DNA of 64,000 bases from Fallopia convolvulus (taxonomy: Eukaryota; Streptophyta; Magnoliopsida; Caryophyllales; Polygonaceae), in NCBI GenBank assembly GCA_964016875.1, contig OZ024735.1:2472469-2536468 (forward strand), in the 5' to 3' direction. The notes under the pieces were generated by a model, which ran no database searches, was not told the origin of the DNA, and was given only the letters and a program-made list of their open reading frames with translations. Below are positions 32,420 through 46,038 of the stretch, piece after piece (position 1 is the first letter of the stretch; every line of letters begins with the position of its first letter). Both the position numbers and the translations under genes were made by a program.

Positions 32420-35400
32420 TTAGGGGTCCAAAAATGAGGAGGACCGAGAGCACAACGTGGAGAATCTAAGCTCACTAGACGAGCTCGAGCGCTTGCTCGC
32501 CGAGGCAACGGCACAATCCAATCTCACTATGGCCAATTCTAGTGTCAAAGACCACGGCGAAGACCAAGGTACCCTCACGAAGGCCAAAGTGAAGGGAAAG
32601 ACTCATATCCAAGAGTCGTCTCAACATGATGTGATGAATAGGTTGGAGTCCATCAAGGAGAGTCACACCCTTCAGGATGATCCGACTTAGACGGGTCGCA
32701 AGACAAGTCGACCACACCATTCACACCCCAACCATGTTGAGTCCTCCGACGAATAAGTTTACGAGGTGTCCGTCTCGAGACGAGCCTGACTCCGAGGAGG
32801 AATATCAGCATCGTTACTCTAGTGGCGCCAAGAAGGGGGTCGCGGACTGCTCGGCCACACCGGTCACGCCAAAATCGTGACATCGGCGCCTAAGTACTCG
32901 ACTCCTAGGCATCAAAGTGCTCAAACCCCGACCTACTCGGATTACGAGGACTCCTTTGGGGAGTTTGAGGAGGATAGATTCCATCACCCTCCCTTGGAAG
33001 AGGCCGAAGAATTACAAGACCGTCCCTAGAATTGGATCCCACCACCTCGGTTTGCTAAGAACCGGGCAGCCTATGACCGTCGACACGCGCCAATAGGCAT
33101 GCCTCTCGCCCGGGTGCGTCGCGATGTCGGTGACGTTGGGAGCCAACCCCCAAGGTGAGACCATGGTGATGATGAACCTAGAGATGACGTTGGATTTAGG
33201 TGCAGACATGACCAAGATCGACACCCATGTCGTGATAACCCCAATCGCCCCTATGTTCATCGAAGACAAGAACATTCGGCGCATATATCATGCCAAGACG
33301 TTAAGGTAAAGTTCGAACACTTCTATGGTAATTACAAACCTGATACATTTATTAATTGGTTACAGGGTACCGAGAACCTGCTTCGACATTGCCATTACGA
33401 GGAACACGAGAAGGTCGATGTTATGACACTTCATTTTCACATGCCACTCTTCAATGGGGTCCTCACCACGCCGAGCAAGCTCGGATTCGACGTGGAAGAG
33501 CCAACAGAGGTCGAGGACACCAACACCTACCATGTCGCACTCACGGACTCTCATGGCGCCTCGTGCCTTAGCCTAGTCACTCGAAGGGCCATGACTACCA
33601 AAGAGGCCATGAAGACTGATCAATTGGAAAACCTTTTCCACACCCGTTGTTTGGTCCAAAATGCCTCTTTGAGTGTCATCATTGACATCGGAAGTTGTAG
33701 CACTTTCGTGTCAACAAAGGTTGTCAACCACTTCAAGCTAGCTACAACGCCCCACCCGGTGCCTTTCAAGCTTCAATGGATCTCATCGATGGAGGCGAAT
33801 GGGTTAAAAGGCAAGTGCTTCTAATTTTTTTACATTGGTTTATATCGTGACACTCTTCTTTGCGATGTCACCGACATGGACACCACACATCTCTTGTCGG
33901 GGCGCTCATGGCAACACGATTGTCGCACACTTCACGATGGATATTTGAACACTTATGAATTCAATTCCAATGGTGAGAGTGTGACCATCTTACCTATGTA
34001 ACCTAGTGAAGCTTTGCAAGACGAAGCCGAGAGGCAACACCAAAAGACTAGGGAACATGCACCGGTGCCGCTAGAGCCGAAAGAAGCACCACCGAGCCAA
34101 AACTCGGCCTAGGGAAACATTTATGGTGCTTCTTAGGGGTGGGAACAGGCGGTTAACCGGAGTTTCAGTTAACCAGAACTTCGGTTAGTAATTTTCAATA
34201 ACCGTACCGTTCGTTATCGGTTAACCATAAAATTCGGTACGGTTTTTCGGTTAACCGATTTATTTTATTTTATTTTATTTTTAATCAATAATCAGATTTT
34301 TAATACAAAAAATTACCTTATTTTTCAATAAAATTAAATGGGGAAGATTTTTATTGATCATAATTGCGTTTTATGTAGATTCTACATATGATAACAATTG
34401 TTTTTTGGTCTTATATTGTAACAAAAAGTGCATATGATAACAATTTTATCTACAACTAATGGGTGAATGTTATATTATACATATAAATTGGCATTGAAAT
34501 ATAATATTTTTTTATAAATTCATAATGCATTTTTTAGCCGACAATTGGTAATATATATTGTGGATATGTCATTGATTATATAATTTATTTGGTCTTATAC
34601 CGTAACAAAAAGTGCATATGATAACAATTTGATCTACAATTTCGCTTAAGATTTCTTTTATTATCCACGGTGAGATTACGCTTCATTGTAAATTGAATTA
34701 AAACACATCCATTTATTATCCACGATGATTCAAGATTACGTTTTTTTGGCAGCGCAATCTTTTTCCAGTATCATGGTAATTTCAATAGCCTTACACTTGT
34801 AATTTATATACACACACGATTGTCAAGTTTTCATTGTGTTCAATTTCAATTTTAGTAGCATAATCCTAGGAATTGTCTATGCTCTGTTGTCTTGGTGCTA
34901 TATACATTTAGTGTTTGCATTATCCTTTGTGTTTGTCGTTGTGCTTGTATTTCATGCTTTGATAGTTCTAAAATATAAATATATAATTCCCTTTTTAAAA
35001 ACATATAATATATACTAAAAAAATTATCGGTTCATCGGTTAACCGCCCGTGAAAATATTAATAACCGTATCTGAACCGTTGAACCGTTAAAAGTATCGGT
35101 TGGTTAACCGTAACCGCTTAAATTTTTTTCTGGTTCGGTTAACCGTAAAAAGTGATCGGTTTGTTGGTTTTTCGGTTCGGTTTTTCAGTTACGGTTTTTT
35201 TTGCCTAGCCCTAGTGCTTCTGGTGCCATTGGTCCAGAATCTGGACATTTTGCAGAAATGAAGAATAAACGCCTAGAAAATCAGGAGTCGAGCTGACAGA
35301 AACCGATTTGTTCCCCAACGTTGTTGCAAATTGCGCAAATTCGCGAAAATCACGATTGCTGGCTAACTAGGGATTTTTTACAAGTGTTTCCAACTCCAAA

Positions 35401-36110
35401 ACTTCTAAAATCCAAGGAGCTACAATTGGTGAAAATTGGGCCTCTGAAAGTTCCCGAATCGAAAAGGACGACGAGCCACCCCTTCTTGGCGCAGTGGAAG
35501 AGTGACTCTTACTTGCTTGGCGTCGCGACATGTCTCGTTCTCTTCAAGGAAGTCTTCCTTGCTTTCTTTTGTGTCCACTACTTACTACCAAATCTGTTTG
35601 AGATAATACTTTACCTGAGTGTATCTTGTCTATCTTGTAGGAGTTTAAGAATGTGATGCCCGACGAGCTTCTCGATGGATTGCCACCTATTCGAGGGATT
35701 AAGCATCACATCAACTTCATTCCCAATGCCTCATTACCCAACCACGCAACATATAGGGCATCACCTAAGGAGACTCAAGAGCTTCCATGCCATGTCCAAG
35801 AGCTTTTGGACAAGGGGTACGTTCGAGAGAGCCTTAGCCCTTGTGCCGTGTCGGTTATCTTGGTGCCGAAGAAGAATAGGACTTGGAGGATGTGCGTGGA
35901 CTGTCGTGCCATCAAACCAAATCACCATCAAGTACCACCACCCAATTCCTTGCCTTGAGGACAAATTGGACGAATTGAATGGAGTTGTATTGTTCTCGAA
36001 GGTTGATCTCAAGAGTGGCTACCACCAAATAAGGATGCAAGAAGGTGATGAATAGAAGACAGTGTTTAAGTTCAAACATGGTCTTTACGAATGGCTTGTG
36101 ATGGCCTTGC
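32420..36110 (+). pseudogene. Ty3/gypsy (chromovirus-like) gag, protease and RT fragment, interrupted by a hAT element
   Basis: Gag: an acidic N-terminus (SSLDELERLLAEATAQSNL) and, after several stops, a FEHFYGNYKPDTFINWLQGT-type capsid motif near 33315-33365. Protease: QLENLFHTRCLVQNASLS, then the active-site Asp in IIDIGSCSTF near 33685, and HLLSGRSWQHDCRTLHDG downstream in a shifted frame. RT: ELLDGLPPIRGIKHHI, GYVRESLSPCAVSVILVPKK and SKVDLKSGYHQIRM (about 35665-36045), with a frameshift near 35930 and a TAG at about 36053. Homology stops at YEWLVM near 36100, before the YADD active site. A 1.08-kb hAT element splits the protease-RT interval. The rest of pol is absent. Confidence 0.8.
34134..35213. 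mobile_element. Non-autonomous hAT element (1,080 bp)
   Basis: Perfect 8-bp duplication GTGCTTCT at 34126-34133 and 35214-35221. Termini TAGGGGTGGGAAC (left) and TAGGGCTAGGCAA (right, reverse-complemented) are typical hAT ends. Both subterminal zones are loaded with CGGTTAACCG-type palindromes and GGTTCGGTTTTTC blocks; the middle is AT-rich and contains no transposase. Confidence 0.9.
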
Positions 36111-37230
36111 AGATGGAGGCTGCTGTTGTAGCTGCCCCTATAGTGTGTCGTAAGATTTCATTTTTGGTGCCTTTTCTTGTGTTCTTGTTTGTATGATGTT
36201 GTTGTTGAGTTTCCTTCGTTTTGTTATAGGGTCCACGTAAATGTGTTTGCCTCCCCCACAATTGCTTGTTTCAGTAATTTTCGCTTCCCCTAACATCATT
36301 GAGTTTGTCACCCGAAAGCAATGTCGTACGTATGGTGAGGTTAGAAAAGAACATATGCTTTTGTGTTCTTCTATCTATATTTTAGTTCTTGTTTTTTCAT
36401 TTTGAAATGCATGCAGATTGAGGTTGTTGCAAGGGGTGATCTTCTAGCCAGTCCTATTCAGTTTGTCAAGTGTCGGCGCAGGTGATCACCCTCTAAGGTT
36501 ATATTAAAGCTTTTTTGTATTTTCTTCTTCAATGGGTGTATTTTTACTGATGCCAAACTACATATTTTGAATGCTTCATGTATATTCTTATTCAATTAGT
36601 TTCCCTTTTTTGTGGTTTTTTTGTTTGCTAGATTTCCATTGTTGCATTTTCATTAGGTGTATCCCAATCTCCCTCAATTTTAAGCTCTCTGCTTACCGTT
36701 GTTTATCATGTTTTTGCATTCTACAAGTGAGGTCACATTTGTATTTGTTGTTATACTTGTGTATTCTTTTTTTTGAAATGCGTGGATCTTCATATGCATA
36801 TGAGTATTAGTTTTTCATCTACTTGTTTTCGAGATCTCATTAGCAGTGGCCACTATTCCTTTGTTTGGGACATATTCTCACACAATTTAACCATTGCTCT
36901 TTCTAGTCGGGACAAGTGTTGGGACATGTTTCTCTCCTTTTCTACCTAAGTTGGGTGTCAAGCGACCAACAAACTGTAAACGCACACAGATTTAGTTAAT
37001 CATTGATTTCGTTTGATTCACCTCGATGCGTATAAAGCTCGTGCTTTTTTAAATTCTTTATTCATGTGTTGGGTCGAATTGTGCTTAGTCAGTACTGTAC
37101 TTATGTAGTTATTTTACAATTTTCTTATAGGACAGTGGTTATTTAAGTGGTTTTCCTTGTACAAATTTTCTGCTAGTTGCAGATGGCTACACACCTGCAA
37201 CAAAAAATGTTTCCATAATTCCGTAGGCGC
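36111..37230 (+). other. Unassigned sequence before the Helitron coding remnant
   Basis: Begins where gypsy RT homology stops. Pieces such as GTTATAG|GG near 36230 and ATGCAG|ATTG near 36420 look like splice acceptors, but no conserved protein can be read. It may be the 5' part of the Helitron or another insertion; a Helitron 5' terminus was not found. Confidence 0.3.
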
Positions 37231-40200
37231 TTGGTATGTCTTGTATTCCTAATATTCCTCTTCCTTTACCGCCTTGGAGAAAATGCATGTCGTTTCTGTG
37301 GTGCTACTAAAGTCTCTTTTGAGTGTCCCGCTCTTTGTTGTGGGAATGGTAGTATTCGTCTTGTCGAAGTTGCGATCCCTTCTCAATTGCGTAACTTATT
37401 CTGTAGGGATGATGTAATAGGTTCTCACTTCAGAATATACTATCGTGCTTATAATAATAACTTTGCTTTCAATTGTTTAGGAAGCAATTTTAATGCTAGT
37501 AATGCAATTGGATATTTTAGTTTCGTTTTCCATGGTCAAATTTACCATTACCTTCCAAATCTTCTAGCAAGTGCTTCGAGCCCCAAATTTATGCAACTCT
37601 ACTTTTACGATATCGCCCTTTAATTTGACAACCATTTAAGCACCTTTGAAAATCTTAATCATGATTTATTTTCCTATTTAATCACCCTTATGTCGAGTAA
37701 TCCATATGCTCACTTCTTTCGCTTGTTACGTACTTTTCCTATCCGAGCAAACTCTGAGATCTATATTTATACGAACACTACATTAGATCAACGTGTATAC
37801 AATGCTCCAACGTCGTCTGATATGGTTGTTATTATTGACAACCTTTCTTCGTAACGCATAAATAGCCCACACATTTTAGTATTTGGTCAATCAGATCATG
37901 AGTACAGGATTATGCACTACTTTGGTTGTTACAATCCATTGCAATACCCCCTTCTCTTTACAAAAAGTGAGTCCTGGTGACACCAGGGGCTGAAATGCAT
38001 GCATTCACATACTAGCACATGTTGTGACAATGTGCTTCTGCCAATTAGGCAACATGTTATTCAAGTTACCGTTGACATTATTCAGGTTGTCGTTGACATT
38101 GTTCGTGAGGAAATGGAAGGTAATGTGCATTAAAATTCAAGCACTTAGACGTTGTTTATGTCTATGCTAATTGCATTCGTATCTTGAGTTAGTGTATATT
38201 TTATATTGCGCTTTGATCAACTTCTTCAAGCGGTCCTCCGAAGGACGGGAAAGGCATGTCATGTCGAGAACACTATGCATATAGATTCCAGATTCACCTA
38301 GGAAATGCGTTGATACATATGAGATCTATTTTTTCAGTACATTGTTGACATGTATGTCAAAATTGAAAATACCCGGCTGGTTTATTTACGCCACAATCAA
38401 ACACTATTACGCAACGATGTATCAAGGGGTAGTTGATAGCAATGTTGGCGAGAATATTTGTGCCTCTAATGTAGGGGGCGTGTTATTTTGCATGTCACCT
38501 TTGTTGGAGGTCCTAGAGATATGAAATGTCGTTTCTTAAATGGAATGTGTCTTGTACACAATTATGGGAAGCCTAATATATTCCTTAATATGACGGACAA
38601 TCCAAATTGGCTAGAAATAAAGGACCATCTTTTGTTTGGCGAAAATACTAACTATCTGCCAGATTTAGTTGCCAGGGTTTTATATGATAAAGTACACCTA
38701 TTGAGAAAGTTAATTGTTAAGGTGGAGATCTTTGGTCGAGTAGCTACTAGAGTAGATGTAATTAAGTTCCAAAAGAGAGGCATCCCTTATGTGCATATGT
38801 TGATAATTTTAGACAATGATTCAAAGATTTTTAATCTGAATCTCTTTGATGAATATGTTTGTGTTGAGTTACCTCCCGTGGAGAACACACTTTTATGCAT
38901 GGCCCTTGCGGATATAAAGGCCCGCATTATTCTTGAATGAAAAAGAATTAGCTCATTGCAAAATGCAAATGTGACTATGTTGCATGTTGTATGCATGAAG
39001 CGGCAGAGGTTCGGATGCCATGCATGCGTGTTGCACAGGTTTGGATGCCATGTGTGCACTTTGGGAACAGTTTTACTGCTCATTATTTGAGGATTTTGCA
39101 TATACTTACAAAAATCAGTTTACTAAGATCTTAAAACTAACATACAATGAGGTCGAAAAATTACTAAAGGAAATGGGGAAGACTATGGATGATTTTAATT
39201 TGCATTTGTGTTGTCCCTCTATTGATGAAGGAATCGCAATAACAAGGGATATTACTAATACCTTAGATGCCCATATTCATGTCGAGTTTGTAGATGCGCA
39301 CATGAGACTAAATGTTAAGAAGAGGCTTGCATTTGATGAAATAATGCATCACATTGAGCACGAATTGCCGAGAACCTATTTCATAGACGGACTAGGTGGT
39401 ATAAGAAAGACCTTTTTCTATTGTGCTCTCTATGAAATCATTATGTGTATGGGTAAAATTGTCTTTCCAACTACAATATCTAGTATTGCAGCCTTAAACA
39501 TGCCTTTTGGTAGGTCTGTTCATTCCGGATTTAAGATTCCTATAGCTCAAACTGCTCTTGTTATGTGAAATGTTTAAAAGCAAAGTGGTTTGGTGTCTTT
39601 ATTGAGTGTGCGTACTTTAATTATTTGAGATGATGCTTCCATGGATAATAAAGAAGATATTGAGGCCTTAGATCGGCTCTTGCATTATGTATGTGATTCG
39701 AGTCATCTTTTCGGTGGGAAAATTGTCGTGTTCGATGGAGATTTTAGAGAGGTTCTACCATTGTCCCACACAAATCGCAAGTCGAAATTGTCAATTCTAG
39801 TTTAGTGGCTTAGTATCTATGGCCTAGTTTAAAAAAAAACAGATTACATACAAATATCAGAGCAAATGCAGACATTGAATTTGCAAAATTCTTAAGCAAG
39901 CTTGGAAATGGTGAACTTTGGGACCCTGTTACTTCAACAATTATGTTGCCCTCTTTTATAAACTGCTACCCTATACAAAGCAACTCTTTTTCCTTATTGA
40001 CTGAGGTAATGTTCCCTGAAGTAAAATTGCATACTTTCACTTCTAATATATTTTGCGATCATGATATTTTGACACCGAAAAATGTTGATGTTGATACCAT
40101 AAATATGGCTCTTATATCGAAATTCCCCGGTTCCCGTTCATATATAACAGCTCTGATTCAATCATTGATGATATATGTAATTTATATCCACCCAAATTTC

Positions 40201-40700
40201 TTAACGCATTATGTCCTTCCGGAATGAGTCCCTACAACTTAGTTTTGAAAATTGGTTTGCACAATTTAGACCCTTCCAATGGCTTATGCAATGGGACAAG
40301 ATTAATTGTAGGGAATTTAGAAAGAATGTTATAGTTTGTGAAATATTTGTAGGGTACAATAAGAACAAACAAGTTTTTATCCATGCATAATCTTCGTCCT
40401 CCTATAACAACTTACCCATTCCAATTTGAACGAAAGCAGTTCCCGATTAGATTATGTTTTGCAATGACTATTAACAAATCCCAAGGACAAACACTAGAAC
40501 ATGTATGTGTGTATCTAATACATCCTTGTTTTGCACATGGCCAATTGTATGTCGGTTCTTTAAGGGCTCCTATGAGATGCGACCTCATGCTTTTCTTATG
40601 TGAGTCTTATGATCATGAGGATGAAACAAATGAGGTTCTGAATGTGGTTTCTTTTGATATATTACATAGAGCTAGGATTCTTGGAATACTTTTGTCTTGA
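37231..40700 (+). pseudogene. Helitron Rep-helicase, decayed
   Basis: Rolling-circle transposase remnant. N-terminal region: ACRFCGATKVSFECPALCCG then AYNNNFAFNCLG (37270-37490). Rep region: YIVDMYVKIENTRLVYLRHN near 38340, then HVTFVGGPRDMKCRFLNGM and NYGKPNIFLNMTDNPNW (38488-38620), and FQKRGIPYVHMLIIL (38768-38812), where the HUH motif has lost its first His (Tyr instead). Pif1-like helicase: YFIDGLGGIRKTFFY near 39380 has a broken Walker A (GLGGIRKT for GPGGTGKT), followed by VHSGFKIPI and, at 40430-40560, RLCFAMTINKSQGQTLEHV with AHGQLYVGSLR. Many stops and frame changes lie between these islands. It cannot act in trans. Confidence 0.85.
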
Positions 40701-42772
40701 TCTTTGTTCAAGTTAGCTTCTACAATTGTACTTGTTTATTTTTACCTTGCTTATATACAAAAATAGCTAGCCTACTATCTTATTTACCTATGTGAATGTT
40801 TGTACATTATATCATTGTGTTACATGTGCCTATAATTTACAATTTCTTTCTTCTTAACCTACTGGACTTCAACCTCAGAAATGACCATAACTACTAGCCC
40901 CACACCACTTTTATACATGATTGCAAGTCCATAATGATGTACAAGCTTATTAATAATTCCTAAACTTGATTTTTCATTGTTTCGCTGCGCTCACCGCCTA
41001 TTGATTACCTTAAATCCAATACAAAATAGCCTAGTGAGATCGTCAACACACTTCATCCTTCTCTATACCTACAACAATTTACTACATGTTGCATGATTTT
41101 ATATGTTGTGCTATTTTATTGACCACTAGCTAGCTTCATATAGGATTTTTAATCAATATACCACAACTTATGAGGTTGAGGGGGTATCAGCCTAGAGAGG
41201 TAGAGGGTACGCTGCAAAAGCATTTTCGAATAGTTGAGTATGTGTTTAGATTGATTGAGCCACTATATTAAATGTTTAAAACATCGGAAACAACATGTTC
41301 CCCAAATACACCCAAAATAAATAAAAAATTACATTTAGGTTGTCATTTTTTATTTCCATTTTTCATATCTAATGCCCCTTCTAAATATTTCCAGTAGGTT
41401 CCTTGCTGTTTTTTGTTGGAATAAAAGGGTGCAAATTAATATTTCCTTGGAAATCCAACATTGAAGACGACTACTGAAGGATGGGGTATCTGGGGCTAAA
41501 ACAAGTAGGTTCAGCAAACATCTAGTGAATAGGACGATATTTCGTTTCCGCGGTTTGCCAGCTTGATTGCCCAAAAACAAGCTCTTGAATTAGTTTCTTG
41601 TTTTTTCTTACAAGTTGTACCTGCACACTATTAAAGTTTTCATCTTACTATTATTCTTTATGTTTTTAAGCAGGTTTAGATAACCGATTGGGTTTGCAAT
41701 TAAGATAAATTGGATTTTATGGCATGAGGCTGAGCAATTATAAGAGATAAAGTTCTTTTCTTACTAATTCCTTTGAGTATGCCCGTGCAACAACTCCATG
41801 AGTTTGTCTTACATCACTAACCTCGGGTCTAATTTGCATCACCATTTGTTGTGAGGTAAAATCGCTGTCAAAATATCGAATTTTCTATTTCATATAAACT
41901 GGAAAAACACCGTTGAAATCACTATACCTTACAAAATAGCATGTGTACACTTTTTTAGCACCGACCATGCTTCACTTTTTAGATTTTTGTATGTATTAGC
42001 TTATGCCTATGGTATTCTGCACTAGAGCTTTACACTTCTTGGAAACATTTTGAATTTAAGACAATAGATACATAGAACTTAGTTGTTAAATCTTTTTTAA
42101 TAACAAATTCATGTATCTCGTTGCATAACTTTTAGCTTTTATGAGAAGTTTATCACGTCCTATATTACTATTAATGCTCATTGCTCTAACCTTTTGATTT
42201 ATGGATTATGTCTTTCTACTTACTCTTCAATCTTCTCATTAATTTGGATTATATTTTTCATTTCCTTTTCTTATGCTATATTATAATTTACATTTCTATT
42301 TCATGTTTCTAATAAATGAAGGTATGCAAGCGCCTTATGGATGAGTTCCATCATGTTTTGACCTCCTTTTATGAGCTTTAAACAAGGTATTCTTCTCATT
42401 CCAAAGTATTTGCTTATGACATTCGAGAAACATTATTAGTATGGAGTTTTAGATATATTTAGACGTTATTTTATGTCATAATATATACACAAGTATGGCT
42501 TAATCTGCTTGATTATAATGATAGAAGTAGTAATGACTTTAGCTCGTATTCCAATTGGAAATCAACAAACTTTCTTCACATAAGAAACAGTTGGATTGTT
42601 CAACTTATATCAGTTTGAAACGATTGATCCATCATTTAGTTACCAGAACGTATTGTAATTTTATTTAGCACTTTTAAACTAGCGACATGAATTTGATATT
42701 GAAATTTCATTCCCTATTTACACTACTTGATACATGTGATTGTGTCTTTGTTATTAAAATCTTTGTACATGT
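40701..42772. other. No gene recognised (2.1 kb)
   Basis: AT-rich sequence with no convincing coding frame. It should contain the Helitron 3' end, but no CTRR end preceded by a hairpin could be singled out by eye. Confidence 0.3.
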
Positions 42773-43060
42773 CACTACTACAAAACAAAGAATATACCCT
42801 GCGCGTTTCATGAAATATACACCGGGCCATGTCCGGGGTATAGATCATTGGTGTATATAGTTGATGTTTTTATACCCCAGACATCTAAGTTACACACCCG
42901 GGATATTTTGTGTAATAATTTTGTGTTATAATTTTGTGACTTTATACCCCGGACATAAAGGAATCCGAGATATAAAAATGTTCTTGAGCCGGGGTATTTA
43001 ATTTGGTTATATACCCTAGACATGTTAAGGTCCGGGGTATAGAGTCTGTTTTTTATTTTA
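42773..43060 (+). mobile_element. CACTA transposon terminus with subterminal repeats
   Basis: Begins CACTACTACAAAACAAAG, a canonical CACTA (En/Spm) end. The next 270 bp contain at least six direct and inverted copies of a TATACCCCGGACAT-type motif (for example near 42871, 42945, 43005 and, inverted, 42830 and 43033), as expected for transposase-binding subterminal repeats. I could not find a matching right end, so it is truncated or its partner is diverged. Confidence 0.75.
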
Positions 43061-44148
43061 AAAAAATCAATGCACCGATTGTGCATTTGAATCTTCATAA
43101 TAAAATATTTTAGAGACTAATCTCCATATAAAACAATAATAGAGTGCCAATGAAAACAATAAAACAAAAAATCCCACGCACACGAGGTTAACATGTAACT
43201 TTTTAATGATTTACATAGCCAAAGATTCAAATCTTAGTGATTATTTAAACTTCGTTTTCTTGTTCAAGAACCTGACAATAGCCTAATCTAGTTCATCAAG
43301 CACAACATGATCAATAATCCTAAGTAAATAAACAACAATCAAGATTTACAACAGTAACATACATAATCTATAACTAAACTAGTAAAAATTATTAGTTTCA
43401 AAAGAAAATAATTACTGAGATGAAAGAACAAAGCAAATAAGTATTTGCAGATGAGTAACACAAAACTGCCGCTTCATTATTACCGACAAACTGTAAAACT
43501 TACAAATATGAACATGCAACAATATTTTGTATAACAAGAACCCAGTTTGAGTGCAGCTGCACTGCTGCAGCATTGACAGATTAATAAAAGCTCCTCCGTG
43601 AAATGGCGAGATAAATGGGATTATGCTTAGTACGTGTTTTGGACAAAAAATTGACATTCAAACTTCTGTCCTAGATTGGGGAAACGATCGAATTGAAACT
43701 AGGGAAATCAATGAACAAAGCGGTCGTATTGATCGTGATTGAAAGTTACAAGTGTTTTCTCTCAAGAGCTAATCTTTGTTTTTTTTAGCGTACAACCGAA
43801 TGAATCCTAAAATCCTACCTCTACCCTATTAAACTAGTCGTTTCTCTTGGTTTTCCCCACGATCTCCACGTCACTAGGGCATATCTCTAATTGTCAACCA
43901 CTCCCCGTATACATCGAAGCAGGTAACTGCTGCCAACGGTCGGCCTCGAGCACGTGTCTTCATTTTACGACCATAGCCTTCTTCCTTCGTTGAGTGACTG
44001 TTAACTTCTTTCCGTCTCTTCGGGATTTCTGTCTTCTCATTCTTCTACGATTTTTCACTCGTTCTTGGCCTAGTATTGTCAATTGGACCGACTCAATTTT
44101 GGGCCTAACAATATCCCCGAATCTTGATCCAAATCTTTAGGCGGGATT
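43061..44148. other. No gene recognised
   Basis: AT-rich to 43680, then more GC-rich. TGTTAGGCCCAAAATTGAG on the minus strand near 44110 could be an LTR start, but the other end is not clear. Confidence 0.3.
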
Positions 44149-44362
44149 TTGATCAGATTCGCCGCGCTTTCTACAGTTGATGTGCGCCACGTGGCTTTAC
44201 CCCATCCGTCCGATCATTCTCGGGGAAGTGAAGAGTCTTGTCAGCTGAGCTATAATTACTCTGAGCACAAGTTCTCTCGAAGATACGCGTCTTCCTTATC
44301 TCTTTTCTCTTTCATCTTCTTTTCGTCTTCCTCCTCTCCAATTGTTTTAGATCCATCCCACC

Positions 44363-45087
44363 ATGGTTAAGGAAAGGATAGTAGACCTAGGCTTCGAGTC
44401 CTCCCATTCCCTCGAACCCCTGCTCCATGTCTTTCGGGGAAGTGGAGAAAATCGTCAAAACCCACGGCTTCTCGGTGGGTACTAACTTTCATTGCCCTGC
44501 GCATGAGGCCGTAGACTGGGTCAAAGAGGGATGGGTCTGTTTCCTGGAGTACCCTTTCACCTTGGGAGCTCACTTCCCCCTTTCCACTCTAATTCTCAAT
44601 TTTCTTCTGGCTCTTAGGGCATCCCTGACGCATCTGATGCCGTCTACTTGGAAGACCTTGTATCAAATTAGTGAAGTATGTTCAGAAGAAAAGATTGATT
44701 TTTCAATCTCTGACTTGTTGTGTGCTTATCGGATGTGTCCCCTTCGGGCTGGTCATTTCACCCTTCACGCTAGGGATGCTAAGAACCCATTAATCCCAAA
44801 GTCTAAACTGAACGACAAGGACTTGGCTACCCGCTTCGTGGAAAGGTCAACACTCGGTTCGATGTATCAAGCGGCCTTCTCTGATTCGAGGAGTTCCAAA
44901 GGTGAGTATTATGACCTTAATCTTCGTTTTTTCTTTGCAAATAGTTATTCCTTTTATCGACCTTTCATCCTGGGTTACCTCTGCGTGTAGTCCCTCCGGG
45001 TTTGGACACCCATGTTTTGGAATCCGAGGCATGAAGGAGGGTTTTCGCCTAGCCAGAGGCACGAAGGACGTACCGAAAGTCATTTGA
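44363..45087 (+). pseudogene. Transposase_28-like (putative gypsy-type transposon) protein fragment
   Basis: The first frame opens at 44363 (MVKERIVDLGFESS) and a shifted frame continues from 44427 with FSVGTNFHCPAHEAVDWVKE and CFLEYPFTLGAHFPLSTLIL, a pattern found in plant proteins annotated as putative gypsy-type transposon (Transposase_28). A good intron follows: donor AAAG|GTGAGT at 44900/44901 and acceptor GTGTAG|TCCC at about 44990, continuing PPGLDTHVLESEA and then TGA. The frameshift near 44430 and the stop make it a pseudogene. Its relation to the Athila-like LTR starting about 160 bp further on is unclear. Confidence 0.55.
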
Positions 45088-46038
45088 AGTGGCACTAGAG
45101 GGTGAATCTAGTAATCGGATGACGACGCTGTCTAAGGATCAATCTGAAGGCGTGATTTACTTTTATTTTTTATGTAAGGTTCGGCTATGGAAATCACCAA
45201 GGCACACATGAAACCTTCGGTTAAACCTACTGGTAAGCGTCTCTCCCGGATTGTTTAATACTTGGTGTCTTTGATGTTCGTGTTTTTGGTCTAGTTTTAG
45301 GTGTCTTTCTTAGGTTGTTTAGTTTAGTTTTGTTTAGTTTTAGAGTTAGTTTTGTGTCTTTTTGGTTATGTTTCACTGCTGGAAAACGTGTATGTAGCCA
45401 GGAAAATAGACACGACTTCCACCACAAAAATAACCACGAAATCATGTTAACCACGACATCCCCAACGGATTGCCCTACGAAAGGTGCGCTGGGGCTAAAA
45501 CGCGCGAGGCTAAATATCACTCTGGAAAAGAACCACAGAATTCTAGTTTTGTGGCTATTTAGCTGCAAATAATAGCCGCGAATTAGTTCATTGCTAAATG
45601 TGTGGCTATTAGCCACGAAAGTCACGTTCAACCATATTAGCCAGAATTGAATTTCGTGGTTGGTTTTGAGTGCATCACCATCAAATGTTAGCCACAAATA
45701 TATTTTGTATCTAAGTTCGAGTCGAATTTGAACGCATAATCGCACCTATTTCGTGGCCATTAGCCTTGAAAATTGCCATGAATCTATTTTGTTCAAATTT
45801 TGTGGTTAAATAATTACCCATTTAAAAAAATCAAAAAATGATTATACCATAATATTGCATATTTGCATAAAAGCATTTAAAAAAAACATAATATTGCATA
45901 TTTGCATAATCATAGTAATGCAATTACATACTTTATAATACTTGTTGAAACATCCAAAAACAAAACACATTCTATCCACATGCTAATCAAAACCCAAAAC
46001 AAACCAAAAAAATCCTAGAAGATAGATGCATAGATGGT

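Noticed and set aside
43700..43730. AATCAATGAACAAAGC as another TTTGTTCATC family copy
   Set aside because: It is a single isolated match with no neighbouring units and no MULE ends, so chance is enough.
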